NCBI RefSeq assembly: GCF_000144625.1
Contig: NC_014376.1
Span: forward strand, 4,426,501 to 4,490,500
DNA: 64,000 bases
Source: [Clostridium] saccharolyticum WM1
Lineage (GTDB): Bacteria; Bacillota; Clostridia; Lachnospirales; Lachnospiraceae
Reading direction: 5' to 3'
The notes under the pieces are model-generated. The model was not told the origin of the DNA and did not search any database. It was given only the letters and a program-made list of their open reading frames with translations. A program made the position numbers and the translations under genes. This document shows, piece after piece, positions 37,228 through 45,532 of the stretch. Position 1 is the stretch's first letter. Each line of letters opens with the position of its first letter.

Positions 37228-39066
37228 CTAATTATTCTTTCCCATAAACACCACAATGGACCTGGAAGGAACCAGAAACCTCTTGCCTTCTGCCGCAGGC
37301 TCCTTCCCTTCGGGATACATGCCGTTTTCAACCGTTTTATCCGTATGAAAGACTACATGCCACCGCTCCTTCTTCGGAAGATTGGGCAGATCAAATTCAT
37401 GGGGCTCCCAATGCATGTTATAGGCCACGAAAAAGTTGTTGTCATGGGTTCCATCCGGCTTCTTTCCATATTCTCCCCAATAAAAAATTCCAAGCTGGCG
37501 CCGGAAATTATCAAATTCCGGGCACCATGCCTTTACACCATGGTAAGAAACATCCGGAAAGCCGCAGGCCAGATAATCCATGATCCTGGGCTCCTTAGGC
37601 ATATGAAATACAGGATGTGCCTTACGAAAGGCGATAACAGCCTTTACAAAATCCAGGATATCCTGATTGGTCCTGACAAGATTCCAATTAAGCCACGACA
37701 CCTCATTGTCCTGGCAATAGGCATTATTATTCCCTGACTGGGAATTGCCGAATTCATCTCCTGCCATGATCAGGGGAGTTCCCTGGCTTAAAAATAAAAG
37801 GAGAAATGCATTTCGCAGCTGCTTCTTCCGAAGCTCCATCACCTTTTTCCGCTTGGTGGGACCTTCCACCCCGCAGTTCCAGGAATAATTGTAGGGATTG
37901 CCATCCTGGTTATTCTCTCCGTTCCCCTCATTGTGCCTGGTGTCATAGGACACCATATCCATCATAGGAAAGCCGTTGGTATTGGCCATATAGTTGATGA
38001 TCCCGTATCCGGCCGGATTTCTCCTGGTACGGAAGGCAAGATTTTTCATCTGCTCTTCATCTCCCTTCAATACCCGGCGCATATCTATGAGAAAACCGTC
38101 GTTATACTCCCCCAAGTGCCTGGCCGTACCTTCTGAGACCGGTTCCCAGGAGACAGCAAGCAGCTTGATCCGGCTTAAATATGGATCTCTGCCAAGAAGC
38201 TCTAAGGGAATCTCTCCTACCAGATGGATTCCATCCACATGGTATTCATCCGCCCAGAAACGGACTGCATCAAGAACAAAAGAGGGAGGTTCTTTTCCGG
38301 TAAAGTAAAGCTCCACGATCACTTCCAGGCCCTCCTTGTGAAGAGCCTTCACGAGGCTTTTAAACTCCAGAACAGGATCATTCCCTGCTGCATAGGAGGC
38401 CTTGGGAGCAAAATAACAGCCTGCTGTGTATCCCCAGTAATTTAATTTCCCCGAAGGCTTATCCACACCGGCAGGGTCCCCATGCACATATTCCACCATG
38501 ATGACCTCGGAAAATTCATTGACCGGCATCAGTTCCACAGCAGTAACGCCTAGTTCTTTTAAGTATGGGATCTTCTCCTCTATGGCATCAAAGGTGCCTT
38601 TATTTTTTACCTTGGAAGAGGCATGCTTTGTAAAACCCCGGTTATGAAGCCGGTATATGATGCTGTCCTCATATGGAATCTGAGGAGATCTGTCCCCTTC
38701 CCAGTCAAAATCCGTCCCCTTTACGGGAGTCCTTAAAAGAGCCGAAGCATGTTCAAGATCCCCCCATGTCTCCCGTCCGGTAAAGCATTTGCCATAAGGA
38801 TCAGAAAACAGCTTTCCATCGATTTCAAAGCAGTACTCCAGCCCTTCAAAATTCTTTCCCAGAACGGTCATGTTCCATACGTCGCCCTTTCTAAACTCTG
38901 CAGGAAAAGAAAGAGTCTGGTCCGGCTCTTCTGCCCCAGCCTTAAAAATATGGACCTTGCAATTCTCCCCTTTTGCAGCCACACAAAAGCGGATCCCTCC
39001 GGATACCTTAGAAAGCCCCATAGGATAAGCCACCATTTCATGCTTTGCAATCTTATACTGTTCCAT
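37228..39066 (-). CDS. GlgX-like debranching-family protein lacking GH13 catalytic residues
   Basis: The 612-residue protein has an N-terminal CBM48-like domain (20-115) and a GH13 barrel close to isoamylase/GlgX: YEDSIIYRLHNRGFTKH, LPEAT-equivalent VTAVELMPVNEF, NYWGYTAGCYFAP and YDTRHNEGNGENNQDG. The four catalytic regions are altered. Region I reads VIVELYFTGK (248-257) without DxxxNH, region II HVDGIHLVGE (276-285) without the nucleophile Asp, region III KLLAVSWEP (301-309) without the acid Glu, and region IV NTNGF (362-366) in place of HDGF. About 50 residues between regions I and II are missing. It is probably inactive as a glycosidase; glycan binding or regulation is a guess. GGAGG precedes the ATG. 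Confidence 0.85.
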   Translation of the reverse strand: MEQYKIAKHEMVAYPMGLSKVSGGIRFCVAAKGENCKVHIFKAGAEEPDQTLSFPAEFRKGDVWNMTVLGKNFEGLEYCFEIDGKLFSDPYGKCFTGRETWGDLEHASALLRTPVKGTDFDWEGDRSPQIPYEDSIIYRLHNRGFTKHASSKVKNKGTFDAIEEKIPYLKELGVTAVELMPVNEFSEVIMVEYVHGDPAGVDKPSGKLNYWGYTAGCYFAPKASYAAGNDPVLEFKSLVKALHKEGLEVIVELYFTGKEPPSFVLDAVRFWADEYHVDGIHLVGEIPLELLGRDPYLSRIKLLAVSWEPVSEGTARHLGEYNDGFLIDMRRVLKGDEEQMKNLAFRTRRNPAGYGIINYMANTNGFPMMDMVSYDTRHNEGNGENNQDGNPYNYSWNCGVEGPTKRKKVMELRKKQLRNAFLLLFLSQGTPLIMAGDEFGNSQSGNNNAYCQDNEVSWLNWNLVRTNQDILDFVKAVIAFRKAHPVFHMPKEPRIMDYLACGFPDVSYHGVKAWCPEFDNFRRQLGIFYWGEYGKKPDGTHDNNFFVAYNMHWEPHEFDLPNLPKKERWHVVFHTDKTVENGMYPEGKEPAAEGKRFLVPSRSIVVFMGKNN

Positions 39067-39167
39067 ATCAATTATCTCCTCCGTCTCCTGGTCTGTTTCC
39101 GGGACAGTTCCTGCTGATGTTACTGATTGGTTCTACATTCTTCCTTCTTATTTTCAGTTTCTGTGTC

Positions 39168-40982
39168 TTACTGGTTCTGGATCTTTTCTGCAAGATCATT
39201 TAAATACATCCACCGCTCCATCTTTTCCTCCAGCAGCCTTTCCTGTTCTGACTTATCCTCCATCAGTGCATTCAGCCTGCTGAAATCTCTGGCTGCTTCC
39301 AATATCTGCTTATCCAGAGCTTGGATCTTCTCTTCCAGGGCCGCCATATCTTCCTCAATGGTATCCCATTCCCTCTGCTCTTTAAAGGAAAATTTAAACT
39401 TCCGCTCTCCCTTTGGCTTTTCCCTGCTTTTTTTCTCCGTTGCCTGGGTACCTTTTCCATTCCCCTCAGCCTGACCGGGTATACTCTGGGGATATCTCTC
39501 CTGGAAGGCCGCCTGATAATCGGTATAGCCACCTTCATACTGAGTCACCTGACCCTGGCCTTCAAAGGCAAAGATCCGGCGAACCACACGGTCCAGAAAA
39601 TAGCGGTCATGGGAAACCGCCACAACGATCCCCTGGAAGCTGTCAAGATAGTCCTCCAATATTGTCAAAGTCTGGATATCCAGGTCATTGGTTGGCTCGT
39701 CTAGCAAAAGAACATTGGGTGCTTCCATCAGGATCCGGAGCAGATAAAGCCTTCTCTTTTCCCCTCCGGACAGCTTTCCCACGTTGGTGTACTGGACACT
39801 GGGCGGAAACAAAAAGCGTTCCAGCATCTGAGAAGCGCTGACGCTTCCCTCCTTTGTTTTCACAAATTCCGCCACATTCCGGATGTAGTCAATGACCTTT
39901 ACGCTTTCATCCATGTCCTCACTTTCCTGGGAAAAATAACCCATTTTTACGGTCTGCCCTATGGTGACTGTACCTGAATCAGGAGTCAGCCAGCCGGCAA
40001 TGATCTTCATGAAAGTGGACTTTCCGCTTCCGTTGGGACCTATGATACCAATGCGGTCATTTTTTAGGAATATATAGGTGAAGTTCTTCATCAGCACCTT
40101 TTCCCCAAAGGCCTTTGTAATCTCTTGAAGCTCCACCGTGGTCCTCCCCAGACGGCTTGCTATGGAATCCAGTTCCACGGTCTGATCCGCCTCAGGCCCC
40201 TTTTGATCCCGAAGGGTCTCATAACGCTGAATATGGGCCTTCTGCTTGGTGGAACGTGCTCTGGCCCCCCTCTGCATCCATTCCAGCTCCACCTTAAGAA
40301 TGGACTGGCGTTTCCGTTCTGTTGCCGCCTCCATATCCATTCGCTCTGCCTTCAGTTTTAAATACCCTTCATAGTTTTCCTGATAGCTGTAAAGCTTGCC
40401 CTTATCCAGCTCCACGATCCGGTTGGTAACACTGTCTAAAAAATACCGGTCATGGGTCACCATCAAAAGTGCTCCCTTAAAACGCCGCAGATAATCTTCC
40501 AGCCAGTCTGCCATGCTGCTGTCTAAATGATTGGTAGGCTCATCAAGGACCAGTAAGTCAGCGGTCCCAAGAAGTACGCTGACCAATGCCACCCTTTTTC
40601 TCTGTCCTCCGGACAGGGTCTCCACCCTGGAATCAAAGTCCGTAAACCCCAGCCTGGTGAGCATGGCCTTTGCCTGACTTTCTAAATCCCATACATGGTC
40701 ATGCCCTTCATTGTCCCTGACAATGCTTTCCAATATGGTATCCCCTTCCCAGAATCTAGGATTCTGGGACAGAAAGCGGATGTCTAAATTCCTGCCCTTT
40801 ACCACAGTTCCCTGATCCGGCTCCTCAAGTCCTGACACCATCCGCAGCAATGTGGATTTACCGGTTCCGTTAATACCGATCAGTCCGATTTTATCCCCCT
40901 CATTGATGCTGAAGCTGGTGTCGTCAAACAGCAGCCGTTCCGTATATGATTTTGTTAAATGTTCAATCGTCAGTAAATTCAT
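39168..40982 (-). CDS. ABC-F family ATPase, Uup-like
   Basis: The 604-residue soluble protein has two ABC ATPase domains (Walker A GINGTGKST and GPNGSGKST; signatures LSGGQRKRVAL and LSGGEKRRLYLL) joined by a charged linker with WMQRGARARSTKQKAH. It ends in a basic segment and a C-terminal coiled coil (about residues 530-604) as in Uup. It has no membrane domain, so it acts on ribosomes or DNA-related processes rather than transport. Uup relatives affect precise excision of transposons and translation. AGGAG lies upstream of ATG 40982. Confidence 0.92.
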   Translation of the reverse strand: MNLLTIEHLTKSYTERLLFDDTSFSINEGDKIGLIGINGTGKSTLLRMVSGLEEPDQGTVVKGRNLDIRFLSQNPRFWEGDTILESIVRDNEGHDHVWDLESQAKAMLTRLGFTDFDSRVETLSGGQRKRVALVSVLLGTADLLVLDEPTNHLDSSMADWLEDYLRRFKGALLMVTHDRYFLDSVTNRIVELDKGKLYSYQENYEGYLKLKAERMDMEAATERKRQSILKVELEWMQRGARARSTKQKAHIQRYETLRDQKGPEADQTVELDSIASRLGRTTVELQEITKAFGEKVLMKNFTYIFLKNDRIGIIGPNGSGKSTFMKIIAGWLTPDSGTVTIGQTVKMGYFSQESEDMDESVKVIDYIRNVAEFVKTKEGSVSASQMLERFLFPPSVQYTNVGKLSGGEKRRLYLLRILMEAPNVLLLDEPTNDLDIQTLTILEDYLDSFQGIVVAVSHDRYFLDRVVRRIFAFEGQGQVTQYEGGYTDYQAAFQERYPQSIPGQAEGNGKGTQATEKKSREKPKGERKFKFSFKEQREWDTIEEDMAALEEKIQALDKQILEAARDFSRLNALMEDKSEQERLLEEKMERWMYLNDLAEKIQNQ

Positions 40983-41012
40983 TTCTTATCGTTTTCTCCT
41001 GTCTGGTTCTTT

Positions 41013-41768
41013 CTAGCAGATCACAAGCTCAACAGGACAGTGGTCGGAGCCCAGTACCTCCGTATGGATGGCCGCTGAGGCAAGCCTGTCCTTTAAGCTT
41101 TCTGAAACACAGAAATAGTCAATCCGCCAGCCTGCGTTTTTCTTCCTGGCGCTGAACCGGTAGGACCACCAGGAATAGATGCCTTCCTGCTCCGGATAGA
41201 AATAGCGGTACGTATCAATGAAGCCGCTCTCCAGAAGAACGGTGAATTTCTCTCTCTCTTCATCGGTAAAACCTGCATTTTTCCGGTTGGTCTTGGGATT
41301 CTTTAAATCAATTTCTTTATGGGCAACATTAAGATCTCCACAAAAAATCACCGGTTTTTTCTCCTCCAGCTTCTTTAAATAGGCCAGGACCGCATCCTCC
41401 CACGTCAGCCGGTAGGGCAGGCGGGCCAGCTCATTCTGGGAATTGGGGGTATAACAGGTGACCACATAATATTCCGGATATTCGGCAGCGATTACCCTGC
41501 CTTCCCTGTCATGCTCCTCTGCGTTGATCCCATAAGCCACTGACAAAGGCTTCTCCTTTGTAAACAATGCGGTACCGGAATATCCCTTCTTTTCTGCATA
41601 ATTCCAATACTGGTGGTATCCGGGAAGAGTCAGATCAATCTGACCCTCCTGGAGTTTGCTTTCCTGGATACAGAATACATCTGCATCCATCTCTTTAAAA
41701 TAATCCAAAAATCCCTTCTCCACACAGGCACGAAGGCCGTTTACATTCCAGGAAATCATTTTTTTCAT
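41013..41768 (-). CDS. Exodeoxyribonuclease III / AP endonuclease
   Basis: The 251-residue protein is ExoIII/XthA-like: [16 protein letters not shown] at the start, the metal-binding Glu in [82 protein letters not shown] and the catalytic SDHCPVEL. It cuts at abasic sites in base-excision repair. The ATG at 41768 follows GAGGTG. It faces away from the ROK remnant that lies immediately upstream. Confidence 0.96.
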   Translation of the reverse strand: MKKMISWNVNGLRACVEKGFLDYFKEMDADVFCIQESKLQEGQIDLTLPGYHQYWNYAEKKGYSGTALFTKEKPLSVAYGINAEEHDREGRVIAAEYPEYYVVTCYTPNSQNELARLPYRLTWEDAVLAYLKKLEEKKPVIFCGDLNVAHKEIDLKNPKTNRKNAGFTDEEREKFTVLLESGFIDTYRYFYPEQEGIYSWWSYRFSARKKNAGWRIDYFCVSESLKDRLASAAIHTEVLGSDHCPVELVIC

Positions 41769-41823
41769 CGTTTTTCACCTCGGATCAAATATAAAAACAG
41801 TATATCATTTTCCCTGCGATTAG

Positions 41824-42174
41824 GAAAGGGAAGAATTTTTATTCTCTGATACTGATCATGCTATCCAAGGTGTAATTACCGTTGACGAATCCAATTATTT
41901 TGAGATATTCTATAATCGAAGGAGAATCGGCCATATATCCATTCACCTGCTGGCAATAGCGGTATTCTATAATCCGGAAATCATATGTATGGGGGGGGGA
42001 AATATCGGAAGAGGCCTGGTTTATTGAAGCTGTCAGAAAACAGTTTATAAGCACGTGTCAGAGCTATTGGGGAGATGGGAAATTTATTACAACCAGAATT
42101 GATAAATGTATTTTAACAATGATTCCAATTTATTAGGTGCCATGATAAACGTAAATGAAATGATTGAATCTTAA
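41824..42174 (+). pseudogene. C-terminal remnant of a ROK-family protein, two frameshifts
   Basis: The plus strand encodes, in pieces, a ROK-type C-terminus. Frame 1 gives VITVDESNYFEIFYN and IHLLAIAVFYNPEIICM up to a run of nine G (41992-42000). One base out of register the next piece reads ISEEAWFIEAVRKQF and then GDGKFITTRIDKC. The original frame returns near 42109 with YFNNDSNLLGAMINVNEMIES and the stop at 42172-42174. NPEIIC...GG-ISEE and NNDSNLLGA match the usual ROK sugar-kinase/repressor end (NPEVIVIGGG, GNDAGLIGA). The N-terminal two thirds are missing. With eight G residues the first frameshift would vanish. A 71-codon minus-strand frame here is a shadow. Confidence 0.7.
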
Positions 42175-42189
42175 TCAGCAAAGAGCGTT

Positions 42190-42224
42190 CCAAAAAGGTG
42201 TCTGAAAGGTCCTTTCAGACACCT
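42190..42224 (-). terminator. Terminator after cbiN
   Basis: AGGTGTCTGAAAGG (42196-42209) and CCTTTCAGACACCT (42211-42224) are perfectly complementary over 14 bp. On the minus strand a TTTTTGG tail follows. Confidence 0.85.
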
Positions 42225-42256
42225 CTGATCAGGTTCTGATTCTTATCCCTGTCTGG

Positions 42257-42574
42257 TTATTTCCCTTTTTCCTGCCATTTTTTCCGTTCCACAAATCGGC
42301 CCAGGAAAAAGGCCAGGACTCCCACTCCGATTCCGGTCTGGACACAAAAGAGCAGGCTTTCCACTTCTCCGGGCAGTTCCCCCTGGATGAAGGTTTCCAT
42401 AACCGGAGTAAACCACGGCTCGTATTCACTTCCCTGGATTTCCGATATCATCTGGCTCCCTGCGTCATCGGAACCCCCGAATTCCGCTCCCTTTCGGGCA
42501 AAGAGAGGTACCGCTGCAATCAGGAAGGCAATCACCAGGAGGACGGTTATGATCCTTTTATTTTTTACAGCCAT
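42257..42574 (-). CDS. cbiN: Cobalt ECF transporter component CbiN
   Basis: The 105-residue protein has two membrane helices (IITVLLVIAFLIAAVPLFA and LLFCVQTGIGVGVLAFFLG). The extracytoplasmic loop between them contains GAEFGGSDDAG and YEPWFTPV, the hallmark of CbiN. CbiN inserts into CbiM and is needed for Co2+ uptake. The gene follows cbiM by one base, so the two are co-translated, and both lie downstream of the cobalamin riboswitch. Confidence 0.92.
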   Translation of the reverse strand: MAVKNKRIITVLLVIAFLIAAVPLFARKGAEFGGSDDAGSQMISEIQGSEYEPWFTPVMETFIQGELPGEVESLLFCVQTGIGVGVLAFFLGRFVERKKWQEKGK

Positions 42575-42575
42575 A

Positions 42576-43325
42576 TTACTGCACCTCCTTTAAAAATCCA
42601 ACAGCCTTCAGCTCCGGAAGGGCATAGGTCTCTAGAGTCATGATGATCACTGTGGTAAGGATCCCCTCAATAACCGCAAGGGGAAGCTGGGTCGGAGCAA
42701 AGACTCCTAAAAATTTCAGGACGGAAGCAGAGACACCGCCAACCTCCGACGGATAAGCCAGGGCAAGCTGAATGCTTGTTACACAATATGTAAACAGGTC
42801 ACCGATCATTGCTGCCAGGAAAATGCTGACCAACTTATGAACCTTCAGCTTCTTCAATAATTGATAGACTCCGAAAGACACAAACGGTCCTGCAATTGCC
42901 ATGGAAAAGGTATTGGCACCCAGCGTTGTCAAGCCGCCGTGAGCCAATAAAATGGCCTGAAATACCAGCACGATCATCCCCAGAATGCTGACCGCAGACG
43001 GCCCGAACAAAATAGCTCCAAGGCCGGTTCCTGTCATATGGGAACAGCTTCCTGTAACCGACGGGATCTTTAACGATGATATGACAAAAATAAAGGCTCC
43101 CGACATGGCCAGTATGGTTATGGTCTTCCTGTTTTCCTCAAGCCTCTTCCTGATGGAGAAAAAGCCCGCTGTTAGAAAGGGCAAACAAACAGCTCCCCAG
43201 GCGATGCAGTATCCCACAGGGAGATACCCCTCCATAATGTGCATTCCATAAGCGCTTGGAACAATTCCAAAGGCCAGGGCAAATGCAATGACAAGCTTCA
43301 TGACTCTTTTTTCTTTCTTACTCAT
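42576..43325 (-). CDS. cbiM: Cobalt ECF transporter substrate-binding component CbiM
   Basis: The 249-residue membrane protein has an N-terminal cleavable signal ending near PSAYG. The mature N-terminus [13 protein letters not shown] supplies the Co2+-binding amino group and His. Later motifs [20 protein letters not shown] and [19 protein letters not shown] are those of CbiM/NikM. Of two close ATGs, 43325 has the better distance to AAGGAG. It is controlled by the cobalamin riboswitch upstream, which shuts synthesis when B12 is plentiful. Confidence 0.95.
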   Translation of the reverse strand: MSKKEKRVMKLVIAFALAFGIVPSAYGMHIMEGYLPVGYCIAWGAVCLPFLTAGFFSIRKRLEENRKTITILAMSGAFIFVISSLKIPSVTGSCSHMTGTGLGAILFGPSAVSILGMIVLVFQAILLAHGGLTTLGANTFSMAIAGPFVSFGVYQLLKKLKVHKLVSIFLAAMIGDLFTYCVTSIQLALAYPSEVGGVSASVLKFLGVFAPTQLPLAVIEGILTTVIIMTLETYALPELKAVGFLKEVQ

Positions 43326-43478
43326 TTTCATTCTCCTTTCTGTTTTCCCACCCGGTTTGCTGGATATATAAGGATACCCAGGGGTGTTCCAAATAAAATA
43401 AGCACCTTATTCCGATGATTCCCACTCATCAGACCGGCGCCTACAGGGAAAATCTTTGTACAACAAAAAGACTTCCCG

Positions 43479-43507
43479 GCATCCGGTCATCGCTCGTAAC
43501 CGGATGC
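43479..43507 (-). terminator. Terminator of the cobalamin riboswitch expression platform
   Basis: GCATCCGGT and ACCGGATGC form a perfect 9-bp stem (43479-43487, 43499-43507) just after the riboswitch core. On the minus strand GTCTTTTTG follows ten bases later. Confidence 0.65.
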
Positions 43508-43511
43508 GTCG

Positions 43512-43680
43512 CAAAGCGAAAGGCAGGTCTTCTGACTCGTGTATCGTCACAGCAGCTCCTCTTCCCGGTTTCCCAGTGATTCATTGAGCTCTGCTCCCCA
43601 CTTACAGCGGCGGGACCGTAAGGGATTTCCACCCTTTTCCCTATTATCCTGCGGAGAATTTTCACAGGCACCTTTCACAT
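43512..43680 (-). ncRNA. Cobalamin riboswitch upstream of cbiMN
   Basis: On the minus strand the conserved cobalamin-riboswitch blocks appear in order: GGTGCCTGTGAAAA, ATAATAGGGAA, GGGTGGAAATCCCTTACGG, TCCCGCCGCTGTAAGTGGGG, CACTGGGAAACCGGGAAG and the 3' block GAGTCAGAAGACCTGCC. The region contains no believable gene; an open frame across it is incidental. It binds adenosyl- or other cobalamin and turns off the cobalt importer genes cbiM and cbiN. Confidence 0.95.
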
Positions 43681-43691
43681 GATACGATTGT

Positions 43692-43720
43692 ATTGTAGCT
43701 GTTTATAACCTATCTGTCAA
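43692..43720 (-). promoter_or_regulatory. Promoter of the riboswitch-cbiMN transcript
   Basis: Minus-strand TTGACA (43715-43720), 17 bases, TACAAT (43692-43697). The -35 overlaps the last codons of cbiO. Confidence 0.75.
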
Positions 43721-44552
43721 TTTTTTTTGCCTCTAAGAGCATTTCCAGCTCTCCGGCATTCCTGGGGCAGCTTCCTCCCTCTTTTAAAACACCGTGCTTT
43801 ACCAGACTGTTAAAAACCTCCAAAAGGACCGGTTTTTTCAAATTGGCCTGATTTAATACCTGTTCATCCTCAAATACCTCCATTACCGGCCCGTCCGCAA
43901 TGATGCATCCGCCGGAAAAGATCACCGCCCGGTCTGCAAAGCGGTATGCGAAATCCACATCATGGGTGGAAACCAGAAGAGTTTTCCCCATTTTGTTCAT
44001 TTTATCCAGGACATTCTCCAGCATTTCCACATTCACAGGATCCAGGGAAGCAGTCGGCTCATCAAATATAATTACCGGGGATTCCATTGCAATGATGTCT
44101 GCTATGCTGACCCTTTTTTTTTCCCCTCCGCTTAAATAGTGAGGGGGCCGGTCCTTCATCGGCCCTAAATTCATGTATTCCAGGGCATCTTCCACCCGCT
44201 TCTTCACTTCCTCCTTGGAAAGCTTTAAATTCATAGGGCCAAAGGATACCTCTGCATATACCGTTGAGGCAATGATCTGATGGTCCGCATCCTGAAAAAC
44301 GATTCCAACATTTTTTCTCAGCTCGTTCAATTCCTTATTACCTATTTCTTTCCCGCAATAAAGAATCCTTCCTGAATCCGGGCGGTACACTCCGTTTAAG
44401 TTAAGAAAACAGGTGGATTTTCCCGCTCCGTTAGAACCAAGAACTGCAATTTTCTCCCCTGCTTTCACCGTAAGGCTGATTCCTTTAAGCACCTGGTTCC
44501 CCTGCCCGTAGGAATAGCATAGATTTTCCGCCTGCAAAAGAATTTCTTTCAT
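43710..44552 (-). CDS. cbiO: Cobalt ECF transporter ATPase CbiO
   Basis: The 280-residue ATPase has Walker A VLGSNGAGKSTCFLN, a Q-loop in VGIVFQDADHQIIASTVYAE (typical of ECF ATPases), signature YLSGGEKKRVSIAD and Walker B VIIFDEPTASLDP, with the H-loop in VSTHDVDFAYRF. It powers the CbiMNQO cobalt importer. It lies 43 bases after cbiQ and before the riboswitch, so it is not under that riboswitch. Confidence 0.95.
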   Translation of the reverse strand: MKEILLQAENLCYSYGQGNQVLKGISLTVKAGEKIAVLGSNGAGKSTCFLNLNGVYRPDSGRILYCGKEIGNKELNELRKNVGIVFQDADHQIIASTVYAEVSFGPMNLKLSKEEVKKRVEDALEYMNLGPMKDRPPHYLSGGEKKRVSIADIIAMESPVIIFDEPTASLDPVNVEMLENVLDKMNKMGKTLLVSTHDVDFAYRFADRAVIFSGGCIIADGPVMEVFEDEQVLNQANLKKPVLLEVFNSLVKHGVLKEGGSCPRNAGELEMLLEAKKIDR

Positions 44553-44595
44553 CTTCCCATACCCCCTTTCTCTGTTTTATCTTCCGTAAAACTGG

Positions 44596-45360
44596 TCAGG
44601 CCAGCAGACGTACCAAGAAAAGTACCAGAAAATAACCGGCTGCAGTCCATAGCTGCCACCCCTTTACGTTTTTTTCCTCTTCCAGGAACAAAAGCTCTCC
44701 ATCGTAGCAGCGGGCGGTCAGGGCATCATAATAGGCGCCGGCCTTTTTTAAAGAAACTACGAATAAATTACCGGCCGTTCTGCCAAAGGACCGGCAGGAT
44801 GTTTTAAAATCGCAGTAGCCGAGCCTTGATTCGGCCGCCTGCTTCATGCAGCACTGGGTGTCCATCATAACGAAAATAAACCGGTAGATCATGTTCATCA
44901 GCTCTAAGATCATTTTAGGAACATGAAGCCTTCGGAGCACACTGATGATCTCGCTGGCCGGAGTGGAAAGCACCAGCATGTACATGGCGCTTAAAGCCCC
45001 CAGAGCCTTTAAGATCAGCCCCCGGGCCAGCTCCGCGCCTCCTTCTGATAAGTACAGAGAAACTCCGCCAACGGAAAGAAACGCCCTTCCATGAGGTACC
45101 GGCGAAAAGCCGGTCACAATGGCGGCTGTCCCTAAAAGAAGAAAGACAATGGGGATCCTAAGAAGCGTGATATAATTCCTCCAGGGGTATCCTCCTGCCA
45201 GTATGGTAATGGCAGCCATAGTCAAAAACACCAGTCCAGATACCATCTCATGATCTGCCCCAATGCAAAAAAGCAGGGAGACAATGGCAACTGCTGCCTT
45301 AAACTGGGGATTCCAGCTTCTCATCCTTGAAAGATAGGCATAATGGTCAATGGTATAAAT
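44596..45360 (-). CDS. cbiQ: Cobalt ECF transporter T component CbiQ (probable ATT start)
   Basis: The 254-residue membrane protein matches CbiQ: TIDHYAYLSRMRSWNPQFK at the N-terminus and the cytoplasmic coupling motif region STPASEIISVLRRLHVPKMI, with about five helices. The best ribosome site, AAGGAGGT, lies just before an ATT codon (45358-45360) with the correct spacing and exactly where homologs have ATG. Open frame continues to 45417, but those codons contain the promoter TATAAT, so upstream ATG or GTG starts would not be transcribed. ATT initiation is therefore inferred; a start at 45396 or 45417 is the conventional alternative. Confidence 0.85.
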   Translation of the reverse strand: MYTIDHYAYLSRMRSWNPQFKAAVAIVSLLFCIGADHEMVSGLVFLTMAAITILAGGYPWRNYITLLRIPIVFLLLGTAAIVTGFSPVPHGRAFLSVGGVSLYLSEGGAELARGLILKALGALSAMYMLVLSTPASEIISVLRRLHVPKMILELMNMIYRFIFVMMDTQCCMKQAAESRLGYCDFKTSCRSFGRTAGNLFVVSLKKAGAYYDALTARCYDGELLFLEEEKNVKGWQLWTAAGYFLVLFLVRLLA

Positions 45361-45384
45361 AGTTCTCACCTCCTTGTCAAAAAG

Positions 45385-45413
45385 ATTATACGCCATAGGA
45401 GGCCATTGTGCAA
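45385..45413 (-). promoter_or_regulatory. Promoter of cbiQO
   Basis: Minus-strand TTGCAC (45408-45413), 17 bases, TATAAT (45385-45390). The transcript would start only about 15 bases before AAGGAGGT. Confidence 0.65.
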
Positions 45414-45472
45414 TCACAGCACAGTATCAAGTGGAAAATCCTTCTTTTTTAACAGCAAACTTTCTGCTTCCC

Positions 45473-45513
45473 TAAATAAAAGAAGCAGCCTGACCATTTA
45501 AGTGCCAGACTGC
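45473..45513 (-). terminator. Terminator after the second ABC-F gene
   Basis: Minus-strand GCAGTCTG and CAGGCTGC (45485-45513, 8 bp with one G-T pair), followed by TTCTTTTATTT. Confidence 0.65.
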
Positions 45514-45532
45514 GAACCCTTTAAATCACGAT

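Noticed and set aside
41839-42054. Minus-strand open frame of 71 codons
   Set aside because: It is the reverse shadow of the ROK remnant and lacks a ribosome site.
43441-43671. Open frame of 76 codons on the minus strand
   Set aside because: It coincides with the cobalamin riboswitch and its terminator, whose conserved blocks explain the sequence.
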